Under the pieces are notes generated by a model, which did not search any database, had not been told where the DNA came from, and saw only the letters and a program-made list of their open reading frames with translations. Both the position numbers and the translations under genes were made by a program. Of a stretch of 64,000 nt of DNA, positions 46,409 through 57,432 are shown one piece after another; positions within the stretch are counted from its first letter, which is position 1; the number at the start of each line of letters is the position of its first letter. Source of the stretch: Phialophora verrucosa (lineage: Eukaryota; Ascomycota; Eurotiomycetes; Chaetothyriales; Herpotrichiellaceae); assembly GCA_002099365.1 (NCBI GenBank), contig MSED01000005.1:1612001-1676000 (forward strand), written 5' to 3'.

Positions 46409-48129
46409 TTATAATTCCTTGCGCACAAGTTGCGTTATGGTCGTCCCGTCGTCCAATATGTCCGTTTCTTCTTCAAGTCTATAGCCTCGGTAACGGGGTA
46501 GGGCAATGGTCCATACGGACCAATAAACAACTCCAAAAAGCAGTCTATAGCCACAGTCAGTGTTGTCCGCCTTTAAAGAAGGGCGTCCACTTACATGGCG
46601 ATTCCAACTAATGCATAGGTCGCATAGAAGAAGTTGACGTCCGAGTGGCCCTTTCTAGAAGGGAAGAATGGTGCACAAATCAGGGACAGGGACAACAAGA
46701 GTCTCAGCCACACTGCTGGGATCCAAGCCTTGAACGGTCGTCGCAAGTCGGGCTTCCGGTAGCGGAGGAGGATCAAGCCAGCAGCGACCGCCAAACCGAA
46801 GAACGATCCCGCATAGCCTTCGACATCCGCAATGAATGCGTAGACGTTGGCCGATGGCGGTATGGCGATGACCAGAGCCGAAGGTACATAATGGACGATG
46901 AGCCCTCCCATGGGAGTACCGAATGGTTTTGAAGACGCCAGGAGTGCCGCATATGGTAAGAAACCTTGCCTGGCAACTTCTTGGTTCACCCGAGACTGTC
47001 ATATGGTTAGCGAGGTGTCGCTGCATCATGAATATGTAATACCCACCACGGCGAAGGTAACCACCATGACATTCCCCGCCGCGCTCAGAGCAATGGCCAG
47101 CGGGAGGAAGACGTTGCCGAAACCCGCGCCGAAGACTCGCTCAAAGAACAGCGCTGCAATAAGCTCGCTGCTCTGCTTGACCTCCTCCAATGGCACCACC
47201 GCGAGATATGCGACATTGACAAGAACATACATGGTACAAGCCGTGAGCAACGCACTAGGACCAACAGACTTGATGGTTCGGATAGGATCTTTGACCTCGT
47301 TCAGCACGTTGTTGACGTTGCTGAGTCCCGCGTACGAGTAAGAAATCTTGAAGAAAGCTGTTGACAAGGTGTTCCAGGCCCAGTCTGATCCCGTCCATAA
47401 ATTATCCCAGGATATGGTTGTTGCTGGCCCGCTGGAAGGAGCCAAAGGTCTGAACAATACGACGAATAGTCCAGTCAGGATCATGAACACAATCAATCCC
47501 ACTTTGAGCCACCCAAGAACATTTTGAATCCAGATGCCGGTCCTGTAGAAACAGCTGTGAACAATTGTAATCCAAGTCAGCAGCCCAATTGCCAGGAGTT
47601 TGGTATTGATATCCACAGGAGTAACGCCTGCCGCAAACAGTGTGTACTTGGCGAACACGATGCAGTTGCTGGCCGTAAACCCTAGAAGGACAGCTTGGAC
47701 CGCCACCAAGGTTGAAGTGAGAAATTGTGGTTTGCGGAAGGTGTACTCCAGGTAGACCTTCACCCCGCCTGATCGAGGTAGCATGCAACCATATTCCATA
47801 TCGATGGCAAGACCAGCCCACGCAACAAGCGCGCCGACAACCCAAAGTACCAGTGCTAGGCCCGGGCTTCCTACGTTCTGCACAATCGTCCCAGGCATAG
47901 CAAAAATGCCAGATCCTATCACTCGGGAGATGACCAGAACGTATGCACTCCCCCAGCCGATGTTGCGGCCAGCAGTAGATTCTTCTGGGAGAACATCATT
48001 TTCAATGTTTCGTTCGTCGAGTGCTGCTGCTTTGCGTCGCTCTTCAATCGACTCTCGCGGTGAACTGTCCTGTGAGCCGATGGGCGACAATAAAGGAGAT
48101 GTTTCGAGATCTTGCATTTCAGGAGACAT
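46409..48129 (-). CDS. Amino-acid permease, Mup1/LAT-like (APC superfamily)
   Basis: Plasma-membrane amino-acid transporter of 539 residues. Exons: 47047-48129, 46595-46995 and 46409-46544. Introns are 51 nt (46996-47046, joining VTFAV to SRVNQE) and 50 nt (46545-46594, joining VGIAI to LLFGVVYW). About twelve hydrophobic segments. The first helix carries VISRVIGSGIFAMPG, the APC-type unwound GSGIF motif; KISYSYAGLSNVNNVLNEVKDP and YVLVNVAYLAVVPLEE are typical of the yeast high-affinity methionine permease Mup1 group. It has a cytosolic N-terminus with Ser-rich sequence (ETSPLLSPIGSQDSSPRE) that could be phosphorylated, and ends RYRGYRLEEETDILDDGTT, a tail common in this group. The substrate (methionine, cysteine or another amino acid) is not determined. 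Confidence 0.92.
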
Positions 48130-49350
48130 GATACCGCTTCAATTTAGGAATCCTGCGTCGCAAAAGAACATGAACAATGCCGGGGAGATGAGGGTGGTTG
48201 TAGTGGCTAAAGCACAACAGCTCACGAGGAGAGGCTGAGGATGTACAGAAACACCTCCGAGCCACATGTGCCGGCGCACAGGAGCTCCATGCTGACAAAA
48301 CAGGACCCGACAGACACCTATCATAAAGTAAACATATTAAGGGATGGTATCGCAACATTTTAGGCACTGGTCGCGTCAAGAAGTGACCCCGAAGCAAGGC
48401 TGATGTGACGCGATGGTCATTGCTCATTCGGGCCCTCCATCACGCCATATTCGGTCGTTTCAAGGGTTCGTGCTTCTCCGACGCTGACGCGGCGAGAGCC
48501 CCGAACAGTCAGGGTCGACATCGTCAATAAAGGCCGAAAGTCTCAGGACTATTGCATGTGCTGAACTTGGTTGTAAATAATTCTTTTATGAACTATGAGA
48601 AATACAAACGAGGTCGTGATGAGTCCAAAGTGAAATTTGAGCAGACGTCAGTGCACGTGATCCTGCCAAGATCTCAGGCAAGGTTCATCAAGCTGAGGTT
48701 ATTACGGAGTAACTGATCAAAGGCCTTCGGTTTGTTGCTCTCTTCAAATCATCCAGACTTCTGTGACGGCCCCTGAAGCGATGCCTGTGTTTTCAGCCCG
48801 TCGGTTAATCAGCGGCTCTCGAGCTTCTCCAGCCTCCCCTCCGCGCAACAATGACCCCCGGCTTTGCAAAGGCCGAGCTCCTGACTGATTGCAGGCCAGG
48901 CCTGAACCTCGGTCCAGTGACTTCGGAGCCACTTCATTGTCGTAAATAAGCACCAAGCAAAGTAAGTACCAGTTGGATACAAGAAGACATATTTCTCATC
49001 AACCCCTCTTCCAACAACCCTGCCGCACTTCACTTAGAACACAGTCCTCCGCCACGAAAACAGGCACGAGCGCGAGCACTCCCTGCTCATTTGGCCGTCA
49101 ACACCGGCAGAATCCCGAGTTTGGTTGTGAACCGAGGACAAGGAATCCGAATACGTTCTACGAGCAAGGTAGGGCAATATCGTTCAATTGGAGAGAAGGT
49201 GGCCTCCGGGCACTATATAAACAAGTTGAAAACCGAAGACTGGGGCAAGGAAACTTGAATACGGCTCCTGCGGGCGTCAAGGATCCTCTCGCCCAGCAAG
49301 ATCGAATTCGAAGGAACCACCAGCCTGTAGTGCTCGACTCTCTGCCCACT
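48130..49350. promoter_or_regulatory. Divergent promoter region, permease / epoxide hydrolase
   Basis: 1.2 kb between divergent starts. The hydrolase frame stays open upstream to 48973 but begins with TTG and lacks any in-frame ATG before 49351, so that part is likely leader. Confidence 0.4.
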
Positions 49351-50436
49351 ATGGCAAACAATCAACGCTTCACCGTCGACAAAATCAAAGTCCACGGCGA
49401 CCCTCGCATCTCTCACTTGTCGGCCTATTTGAACGGATACACGTATGGCCTTCTCTTCAGCCCCGCGTCGCCTTCTGTGCCCAAGCGCGGGACCATTTTC
49501 TTGATCCATGGCTTCCCAGACATCAGCATGGGCTGGCGCTATCAAATTCCCTTCTTGACAAAACTGGGGCTGGACGTCGTCGCACCAGACAGTATCGGCT
49601 ACGGCCGCACCGATGCACCCCCATTCAAACTTCAAGACTACACCTACAAGCGCGCTGCGGACGACATCGCCGAACTGGCCCGCCAACTCGGTGTCTCCAA
49701 AATCATCCTCGGCGGCCACGACTGGGGCGGCAGCATCGTGTACCGCGTCGCGCAGTACTATCCTTCCTTGATCTTCGCCGTCTTTTCAATCTGCACGCCT
49801 TTCTCCCCACCCAGTGAGAAATACGAACCGCTAGATATCCTGATTGAGAAGCGCCTCCCCAACTTCGCCTACCAAGCACACTTCGTGTCCGGCGAGATCG
49901 AAGAGGCCGTGAAATCAAAGGCCGAAATCCGCAACTTCCTCAACAACCTCTACGGTGCGAGGACCACCGACACCAAGGAAGTCGCCTTTGACGCGAACGT
50001 AGGCGTGGACTTGGCCAAGCAGGCCCGAATCGGTAAAACAAAGCTCCTGTCCGAGGAAGAAATGGACTACTATGTGAATGAGTACGCAAGGCATGGCGTC
50101 AACGGGCCCCTCAACTGGTACCGCAACCGCGAGGTCAACTACATGAACGAGTGGCGGGATTTCTTTGGCAGCGGCAAGAACACGGGTCCGCAAGCACAGA
50201 AAGACCTGACGCTGCGTATGGAGGTCCTGTTCGTTTTGGCCAAGAACGATCAAGCGCTGAAGGCGTTTATGGCGCAGAAGATGGAGGAGCGAATCCCGAA
50301 TTTGACAAGAAGGCAGGTGGATGCGGGACATTGGGCACTCTGGGAAAGGCCAGAGGATTGTAACAAAATCATCGGCGAGTGGCTGGAGACCAAGGTGTTT
50401 CCATTCTTCGGCAGCAAGAGGGAGGGTAAATTGTGA
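49351..50436 (+). CDS. Epoxide hydrolase (alpha/beta hydrolase)
   Basis: 361 residues, one exon. Predicted to open epoxides to diols through a covalent aspartyl ester. Oxyanion motif HGFPD at residues 53-57, nucleophile D124 in GGHDWGGS, and catalytic His327 in DAGHWALWE. A cap domain contains NWYRN and VNEY, with candidate ring-opening tyrosines. Asp as nucleophile and HGxP favour epoxide hydrolase; haloalkane dehalogenase is a weaker alternative. No signal peptide, so cytosolic. The first in-frame ATG is at 49351. It lies between a permease and a glucosidase; together with the AsaB-type gene the setting suggests detoxification or catabolism of an aromatic or fatty epoxide, which is inference. 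Confidence 0.9.
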   Translation: MANNQRFTVDKIKVHGDPRISHLSAYLNGYTYGLLFSPASPSVPKRGTIFLIHGFPDISMGWRYQIPFLTKLGLDVVAPDSIGYGRTDAPPFKLQDYTYKRAADDIAELARQLGVSKIILGGHDWGGSIVYRVAQYYPSLIFAVFSICTPFSPPSEKYEPLDILIEKRLPNFAYQAHFVSGEIEEAVKSKAEIRNFLNNLYGARTTDTKEVAFDANVGVDLAKQARIGKTKLLSEEEMDYYVNEYARHGVNGPLNWYRNREVNYMNEWRDFFGSGKNTGPQAQKDLTLRMEVLFVLAKNDQALKAFMAQKMEERIPNLTRRQVDAGHWALWERPEDCNKIIGEWLETKVFPFFGSKREGKL

Positions 50437-51058
50437 AAGGCAGGGGGATGAGCCAATGAATGCGTAGAACGAGCTGGAAAAGGGATCCAAAAGTCTGAGC
50501 TTGCTCAATGTTTCCTAAGTAGTGCAAAAACACAGTCAGAAACATATACTCGTACAGCACTATTGGACAACTGCTCACACGAACTCGTAGGAGGCAGACG
50601 GAGTAGGCGGTGAAGCGAAGAGATTAGCGAGCATTTTACCCTTCTTTACGGTGGTGATATCCGGAGCGCCAGGCCATGCTGCTTTTGGTTCATCGACCGC
50701 CTCGTCCTCACCTTTGCCTTCATTTCATCATCATTTTCCTGTGACACTGGTGAGGTAAACATGATCGGCGTTGGAATGACAGCATCGCCAAGTGGAGAGC
50801 TCCTGCACGACGAGACAGCCACGACGGCCAACTGACTTGGTTTTCACCGACCAATACTCCGACTGTTCTTGCTTTTGTGTTTGTATCTGCCAGTAGAGGT
50901 TTCCGTGGGTTTCTGACCGTCTGTTCTTGAACCTGTCTTCTCGGCACCGCTTCCGTCACCAACGATTTTTCAGTTGGCTGTATGAGGTTTATATGAGCTT
51001 CGTGTTGAGTTCTTGTTACCCGTTCTCCAGAGTTTTGATCAGGAGAGCCCTTTCCCCA
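50437..51058. promoter_or_regulatory. Promoter region of GH31 gene
   Basis: About 620 bp between two plus-strand genes. The GH31 frame stays open back to a TTG at 50927, but the encoded leader has no homologue-like sequence. No motif recognised. Confidence 0.35.
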
Positions 51059-53494
51059 ATGAAGCACTACCACTTTGAGAGCAAGCCAGTGGCTCACCAA
51101 GATGCCATTGTCTCCGGACCTCATTACCGGTTCACAATCCTGACTGACCGTCTGCTCCGCTATGAGTGGTCCTATGACGGGAAATTCGAGGACCGTGCCT
51201 CCACCTTCGCTATCAATCGAGAGTTCCCAGTACCCAAATTTCAGGTCGTCGACAGGTCGGATGAGCTCGAGATCATCAACGAGCACTTCCACCTGAGCTA
51301 CGATAAGAAACGGTTTAGTCCCAGTGGATTGTTGTGTAGCTTTTCTGCCAAAATTACGCTATGGGGCGCGCAGTGGCGGTATGGCGTCGAGCCTATCCAT
51401 GGTAGTCAAGAGAACCTTGGCGGAACAGCACGGACGTTAGATGGAGTTGATGGGCGTTGCGATGTTGGCACCGGCGTCCTCTCGACGTTTGGGTACGCTG
51501 CTCTCGACGACAGTAAGTCGATGCTGTTCGATGGCGAAGGGTTTGTGGCTGGTCGGCGCCCTGGGGATCGCATTGATGGCTACCTCTTTTGTCATGGACA
51601 TGATTACAAGGGTGCCATAAGAGACTTCTACAAAGTCAGTGGCAAGCAACCCGTGCTACCCAGGTGGGCGCTTGGCAATTGGTGGTCGAGGTATTATAAG
51701 TACCATCAGGATGAATACATCGCCTTGATGGATGAGTTCAAGAGAAAGGACATTCCCCTGTCGGTCGCGGTCGTCGATATGGATTGGCACATGGTAGATG
51801 ACCCTCGGGTTCCGCATGCTGGCTGGACGGGATACACCTGGGACAAGAAACTGTTTCCCGACCCTGAAGTTTTCGGGCGTGAGATACACAGTCGGAACTT
51901 GAAGATCACATTGAACGATCACCCACACGCCGGAATCCACCACCATGAAGATTCGTACGAGCAGATGGCAAAGTTCTTGGGCCACGACACGTCAAAGAAG
52001 AACCCCATACTGTTCGACCCCACGACCCGCAAGTTCATGGAAGCATATTTGGACATTCTCCACCGGAACGTGGAAAAAGTGGCATCGGACTTCTGGTGGA
52101 TTGACTGGCAACAAGGTTCTCACACAAAGGTGCCGGGGATTGATCCTTTATGGCTGTTGAATCACTTCCACTTTGTCGACAACGCGCGTGATGGAAAACG
52201 TCCGCTCATCTTTTCTCGATATGCCGGCCCCGGCAGCCATCGATACCCCGTGGGCTTTTCAGGAGACACCATTACGACGTGGGCTAGCCTGGAGTTTCAA
52301 CCGGAATTCACGGCCACGGCTTCCAACATCGGGTATGGATGGTGGAGCCACGATCTTGGCGGCCACTTTGGCGGTTCACGCGATGACGAGCTCGTAACCC
52401 GGTGGGTAGAGTTCGGAGTCTTTAGTCCCATTTTCCGTCTGCATTCGTCGAATTCAAGGTGGACGTCAAAGGAACCGTGGCTATACCGCAAGGAGAGCGA
52501 AGAAATCATCGAAAGCTTCATGCGCTTTCGCCACCGCATGATCCCTTACCTTTACACCCGCAATGTTCTTGCTTCAACCGAGGACGAGCCACTCATCCAG
52601 CCGATGTACTGGTTGTTCCCGGAGCGGAGCGAGGCCTATCAGGTTCCCAACCAATATTTCTTCGGCTCAGAGCTGATTGTGGCACCAATTGTCAAGCCAC
52701 GCGACAAGAGGACTAATCTTGGGCACGTCAAGGTCTGGCTGCCGCCGATGCATCGGCACGTTGATATCTTCACAGGCACAGTCTATGATGGACGAAGAGA
52801 GCTAAACATGTACCGACCTCTCAGTCAGATTCCTGTGCTGGCTCATGAAGGAAGCATCGTTCCGCTGGATGCAAACGAGAAACCCGGAAACGGCGGCCTC
52901 AATCCTGAAGAATTCGAGGTCCTTGTTGTCATCGGACGCAATGGACAGAGTTCCGTGCTTGAAGATCCAGCAGATGATTCGGAGCAAGTCAGGAAAGAGA
53001 GCCCCCAGACCCGTGAACGTGGCTCCCTCATCCAGTATAAACAGGAGGAAGGTAGGCTCACCGCTCATGTCACTGGTCGAACCTGGAGTTTCCGTTTCCT
53101 GGCCATCACCGAAGTTCCCAAGGACCTGAAAGTCACCGTCGACGGGCAAGACCGCACAGAGGACACAAGGATCACCATCTCAAAATTCCCCGATGCTCCT
53201 TCATTGCTAGTCCATGTGCCTCCAGCACTACACCCGGATAAATACACCCTCACGGTCTCCCTAGGTGCCAACCCACAATTGAGTGTCATTGATCATCGGG
53301 AGCGTATCGAAAAGTTATTGCTAGATTATCAGACGGAGTTTGACATTAAAGACAGGATCTGGAGTATTGTGGATGACAGGGAGAGTGCGATTAATGTCAA
53401 GATTGGGAAACTCATGAGTTTGAGTGTGGATGAAACCTTGACGGAGCCTATTGCAGAATTAATCTTGAGTGACGTTAGAGGGATGCATTTGTGA
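51059..53494 (+). CDS. Alpha-glucosidase-like GH31 hydrolase, intracellular type
   Basis: 811 residues from ATG 51059, one exon. Glycoside hydrolase family 31 retaining enzyme releasing alpha-linked sugars. N-terminal beta-sandwich (HYRFTILTDRLLRYEWSYDGKFEDRAS), then the catalytic barrel. Nucleophile candidate D349 in DFWWIDWQQG; acid/base candidate D403 in GFSGDTITTW. SHDLGGHFGG, RWVEFGVFSPIFRLHSSNSR and FRHRMIPYLYTRNV are further GH31 landmarks. C-terminal beta domains follow. The WIDWQQG sequence differs from the usual WIDMNE of secreted maltases and matches a bacterial-like subgroup also found in fungi. No signal peptide after the chosen start; choosing upstream frames would need a non-ATG start or an ATG at about 50993. 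Confidence 0.92.
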   Translation: MKHYHFESKPVAHQDAIVSGPHYRFTILTDRLLRYEWSYDGKFEDRASTFAINREFPVPKFQVVDRSDELEIINEHFHLSYDKKRFSPSGLLCSFSAKITLWGAQWRYGVEPIHGSQENLGGTARTLDGVDGRCDVGTGVLSTFGYAALDDSKSMLFDGEGFVAGRRPGDRIDGYLFCHGHDYKGAIRDFYKVSGKQPVLPRWALGNWWSRYYKYHQDEYIALMDEFKRKDIPLSVAVVDMDWHMVDDPRVPHAGWTGYTWDKKLFPDPEVFGREIHSRNLKITLNDHPHAGIHHHEDSYEQMAKFLGHDTSKKNPILFDPTTRKFMEAYLDILHRNVEKVASDFWWIDWQQGSHTKVPGIDPLWLLNHFHFVDNARDGKRPLIFSRYAGPGSHRYPVGFSGDTITTWASLEFQPEFTATASNIGYGWWSHDLGGHFGGSRDDELVTRWVEFGVFSPIFRLHSSNSRWTSKEPWLYRKESEEIIESFMRFRHRMIPYLYTRNVLASTEDEPLIQPMYWLFPERSEAYQVPNQYFFGSELIVAPIVKPRDKRTNLGHVKVWLPPMHRHVDIFTGTVYDGRRELNMYRPLSQIPVLAHEGSIVPLDANEKPGNGGLNPEEFEVLVVIGRNGQSSVLEDPADDSEQVRKESPQTRERGSLIQYKQEEGRLTAHVTGRTWSFRFLAITEVPKDLKVTVDGQDRTEDTRITISKFPDAPSLLVHVPPALHPDKYTLTVSLGANPQLSVIDHRERIEKLLLDYQTEFDIKDRIWSIVDDRESAINVKIGKLMSLSVDETLTEPIAELILSDVRGMHL

Positions 53495-54296
53495 AGAGAG
53501 CTGAGGAAGAGAGGAAGCAAGGATCGGCGTGTACTGTACTACCGATGATTAAATGCATCACGCAACGAAGCTTGAGACGTGAATCTCCCAAGCAAGTCGA
53601 GCTCTGGATATCTGGTCAAGTCAGAATCGCATCCTCAGCTGACGTCGTGAGATTTAATAATGGGTCAGTTAGTTGGCTCCCTTTGACCGGAGATTCGCCA
53701 GCTATTCCTTCTTCACCTTCGTCTTCGTCTGACGCTCGCGTCGGTTCAAGAAACCTCTTTGAGACGACTTGGGATGTTTCCACATCAGGCTGCGTGCAGC
53801 TCCAAGTCGGGATAATGGTCAGGGTTCACACTTGACTCAGCGAAGTACACGCGCATCGCTCGTTGAATGCCGCTCCCATTGGACTGCTCACGAAACAAGC
53901 AACACACTGTGCTGGGGTATCTGCCGCGGATAGAGCAACCCTGGCAGCCCTACGAACCAGCGGTGTCTCTTCCACCTCTCGATGGGGATCGAATCGAGCC
54001 CCGCGAGCCCCTCCACGCCCTCTTGACAACGAGTACTCATACATACTGCGACGCCTGAGATGTTCGAAGCAGCTACGGAGCATTCTTCCTCCGAGCAAAT
54101 AAAGCAGAGCTCCCTTGGATGCGAAGCCGCCATTCTGACCCGTAATTGACTGCTTCGTGCAGATTCCCGAGGCTCATCTCTCGCTCTTTCCCTTTTGTAT
54201 GCCCTCGCAGACTCCCTCTGGGCTTTGATCTTGTCCACACGTGGCTATGCGCACTCATCTCTTACAAAGCACGACGTGCGGATATGCAGTCTAGAC
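53495..54296. other. Intergenic
   Basis: About 800 bp between two plus-strand genes with no supported gene. One GAGTACTCAT octamer-related site occurs near 54030. Confidence 0.35.
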
Positions 54297-55964
54297 ATGC
54301 CCTCGCATAAAGCCGGCCTGCTGTTCGTGAACAAGACATCGTCGTCAAGGTCTCTTTCCAACAGCAAAGGTGACTCGGAGCGTCTTAGGGAGATCCACAA
54401 ACACGTCCAGAAATCACGCGACTACGAGAAGGAGAAGGAGAACAGGAGGAATGTGAGGAATGCTAGATTGCTGCCTCTAGGATGGACACCTGTTTCTGTC
54501 GCACTCGGGCAAGCGCCCAACGGTGCACCACTCCCTTCCCATCCGGAGACACCGTCCAGCAAGGATCGTAGTTCGTCAGCCATCGATTTCGATATCATTC
54601 TGCGCGAAGACGCCGAGAGCAAACGCTGCCATCTCGACCTGTGCCTTGATGAGGCTCCGAAGCTAGCTCTCGCTCTCCCGACCAGTGGCTCGCTCGAACC
54701 GTTTGGGCAGTTCACGGTACCCATGAACGCTGAACGACACCGGATTCTCGAGTATTTCGTGGCCAGATTCTTCCCAGCAGTGACACGGAGCGAGGTGGCT
54801 GCGTTCATGGGCCATCCGCAAGCATCGCCCAGACGTCCTGCCGTCCAGATAGTCCGCCAGGCACTTTCGGACGAGTTGCACGTCTTGGCACTATTGACCG
54901 CCGCAAGTGCCCGCATGAAGTTCGTCGATCGATATGATTTCTCTCGAGTTGATCTCCCCGAGCGCCTGGCGGATGTAGCGCTCCAACTTCTCCGACGCTA
55001 CCTGGCGCGAGGGAAGCCGATCACTCATCAATTAGTGCAAAGCATCCTCTATCTCTGGGCGGTCGAGAGCTACCGGAGAAACTGGGACGCGGTGTGGACG
55101 CACGGTAGGATGATCATGTATCTCACTGACAACCATCTCGGTGGCTTCCGGAACCTGGATCCCTACGTGCAACGAATGCTGTGGCTGGCCGACCGATTTC
55201 AAGCTGCCGCCACTCAAAGTCCGCCTTTGGTCAAGGAACAATGGGAAACCGAAGAACTCTCGCCTCAGCAACGTACTAGTGCGATCACGGCACTCCGAGA
55301 GCACGTCAAGCAGCCAATGGGTTATGGCTTTGCCGAAACAGGCGACATCTTCAGTCAGGGCTTCCGTGGTCTTCTCGACAAGGTTCTCGATCTCTGTTGT
55401 GTTATACACTGCCACTGGATTACCGTCCCAGAGCAAAGGTCAATTCCGAACCGGCAATGGGCCGTCGCTCGAAGCTATTTTATCGCAGACGAACTCATTG
55501 GTTTCAAAGACGATGGCGCTGGACATAGCCCAAGCTCCCAAGAGGACAGGATGCAGGACTGCGTCCGGCTGGCCCTGATTGTCTGGATGGCTTTTGTGCC
55601 CGCCAGTACACCATATTCGGATGTGAAGCTCCCAACGTTGCGGGCGGCTGTGGACGCTACAGCCATGCGAAAGAGGCTCGAGGAGATCCTGAGCGACGCC
55701 CACGAGTCGTCATTCGATCTAAACGGGCAGCTACTGTTGTTCTGGATAGCTGGCCTAGGCGCCGTCACCAGCGAGGTGGTTGAGCATCAGGAGTGGTTTG
55801 CGGTGCAGTTTCAACGGCATGCGAAGAAGCTAGGGGTCTTTTCTTGGGCAGACTTTGTGTCGATTCAAGAGAGGTTTTTGATGCTAGATCCTCTCAAAGC
55901 CGGGAACCTCACAAACTTGATGTGGCTCCTACAGCGGGCCGTTCACGCCGATGTGGGAAGCTGA
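54297..55964 (+). CDS. Fungal transcription-regulator-like protein without zinc cluster
   Basis: 555 residues in one exon. The N-terminus AGLLFVNKTSSSRSLSNSKGDSERLREIHKHVQKSRDYEKEKENRRNVRN is the basic leader typical of a large group of fungal proteins annotated as transcription factors whose DNA-binding domain is not a Zn2Cys6 cluster. The remaining sequence is helical and resembles fungal regulator middle regions: FFPAVTRSEVAAFMGHPQ, ELHVLALLTAASARMKFVDR, YLWAVESYRRNWDAVWTHGRMIMYLTDNHLGGF and the C-terminal LNGQLLLFWIAGLGAVTSEV. The ATG at 54297 is the only sensible start before the conserved part. It could regulate the adjoining permease, epoxide hydrolase, glucosidase and oxidoreductase genes; this is only positional inference. 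Confidence 0.75.
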   Translation: MPSHKAGLLFVNKTSSSRSLSNSKGDSERLREIHKHVQKSRDYEKEKENRRNVRNARLLPLGWTPVSVALGQAPNGAPLPSHPETPSSKDRSSSAIDFDIILREDAESKRCHLDLCLDEAPKLALALPTSGSLEPFGQFTVPMNAERHRILEYFVARFFPAVTRSEVAAFMGHPQASPRRPAVQIVRQALSDELHVLALLTAASARMKFVDRYDFSRVDLPERLADVALQLLRRYLARGKPITHQLVQSILYLWAVESYRRNWDAVWTHGRMIMYLTDNHLGGFRNLDPYVQRMLWLADRFQAAATQSPPLVKEQWETEELSPQQRTSAITALREHVKQPMGYGFAETGDIFSQGFRGLLDKVLDLCCVIHCHWITVPEQRSIPNRQWAVARSYFIADELIGFKDDGAGHSPSSQEDRMQDCVRLALIVWMAFVPASTPYSDVKLPTLRAAVDATAMRKRLEEILSDAHESSFDLNGQLLLFWIAGLGAVTSEVVEHQEWFAVQFQRHAKKLGVFSWADFVSIQERFLMLDPLKAGNLTNLMWLLQRAVHADVGS

Positions 55965-57432
55965 GATACAAACATCTGCGGAAAAGATGTTCTCTAAAGG
56001 GGTGGTTTTATCGTGGGCGTGCGACAGAGATCCGACCGAAAACATCTTTTCACGCTCACCCTTTAGCCATGTCATTGCCTCTAGCGGTCCTGAACAAGGA
56101 CTGGCTTGCCATGATGGCCGTGCTGGCTAGGTACATATGTATGCACTGCAGCACCTCACGGCCATTTGTTGATATATCGACGCGCTCCCCGGTCGCCTCA
56201 ACATTGTAATACAACACAGTTGGAGTCATACGGACTGGTGGAAGAAAGTTCTGGAATCCGCACGCGCTTCGTTGCAGCCCTGCGGCTGTATGCATCAAGG
56301 ACCAGATACCCAGAGGTGTCCGTGATCAAACGACATATCTTACAGCCACGGTGCTTTACAGTCGGAAGATCTCGGAGCGACCAGCTAACAGAGGCGACTG
56401 GTGCGAGAACGGATCTCGGTGGCTCGGTTATTGTTCGGAGCCACGGTACGAGGCAGGGGCGTCAGATTGTCCGGTCTGTGGCGTGGCAGTGGATGCCGGT
56501 CTCTATGTAAATTCCAAACTCCTGACCGCGTAGTGAGGGTGTCAAAGGTTGTGGAAAGTAGTCAATGTCTTCAGAGGTAAAATGTGTACGAGGCATTGTC
56601 GCACATGTTTGCAGGCGGCATGGCGGGGTTCGAGGGCCGCTGGAGAAGGAACAACAGATTTGCCGAGGCACCGCCACCAGATCACATTATTTTTCTCCCC
56701 GCAACTCAGCGCAGCGCAGCGCAGGTCAGCTCAGCTCCGTGATCGCTCGCTGCTCGAGCCTCCACATGCGTCAGCAAGCTGCTCTGAACCCCCACCGGCC
56801 GACAATCAACTGACCCTTCAGCTCTTTTCGTCCAAGCTTCCTCTCGTCCTTGGGTCGCGGTGCCTGGAAGCTGTGCAGGCATGACGAAATTCCATCTTTG
56901 CTCGGCGTGTTCCTGCCCACTGGTCCACTCTGATGTTTTTGACCTTGTGCCTCGGTGGAAAGGGACAAACAGACAATTGCTCAACGCGTCGTCGGTCTCC
57001 CAGAGGAAATCTTCGATCGTCTCTCGGATTGGAACGGCTTTCGATTGCTAGACCTGGATTGCCATAAGACTCACCCAACTCCTTCCTGGTTCGTATGCGA
57101 AGCCTGACCTCACTCTCGTGTGCTGCCATCTTCTTGGGACTGTTCGTCACGATCGTCTCTCGTCTCCTCCTCACTCGCTAAAGGCATTGGCGTTTGGCTT
57201 GGGAGCATCATATTTCCTCGTCTCCGCATCGCTTGTGTCATAGCACAGTCTCAAGAGACGCTTGTTCATTCTTCTAGCTGCCCACCTGCCTCTCGCACGA
57301 GTCCCAGAGCTCGTGTTTCCCTGAGCGCCTCGATACACGTCGCTGCTCCAGAAAACAGCATCAACACCATTTGCACTGCGCTGCATGAACACGACACCAA
57401 GCCCCACGTCTCGCCGAGAGCTCTAGCCCAGT
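55965..57432. promoter_or_regulatory. Upstream region of succinate-fumarate carrier
   Basis: 1.47 kb with no supported gene. The last 700 bp are pyrimidine-rich, as in fungal leaders, and include a small CAGCGCAG/TCAGCTCAG repeat near 56708-56735. Confidence 0.4.

Noticed and set aside
48973..49350. 126-codon N-terminal extension of the epoxide hydrolase
   Set aside because: Begins with TTG, has no in-frame ATG, and homologues of the family start near MANNQRFTVDKIKV-like sequence.
50927..51058. 44-codon N-terminal extension of the GH31 enzyme
   Set aside because: Starts with TTG. One internal ATG exists, and the hydrophobic piece after it could mimic a signal peptide, but family members of this subgroup begin close to MKHYHF.
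45067..55964. Classical secondary-metabolite cluster
   Set aside because: No polyketide synthase, peptide synthetase, terpene cyclase or prenyltransferase is present in the window, so only a tentative tailoring or catabolic neighbourhood is reported.
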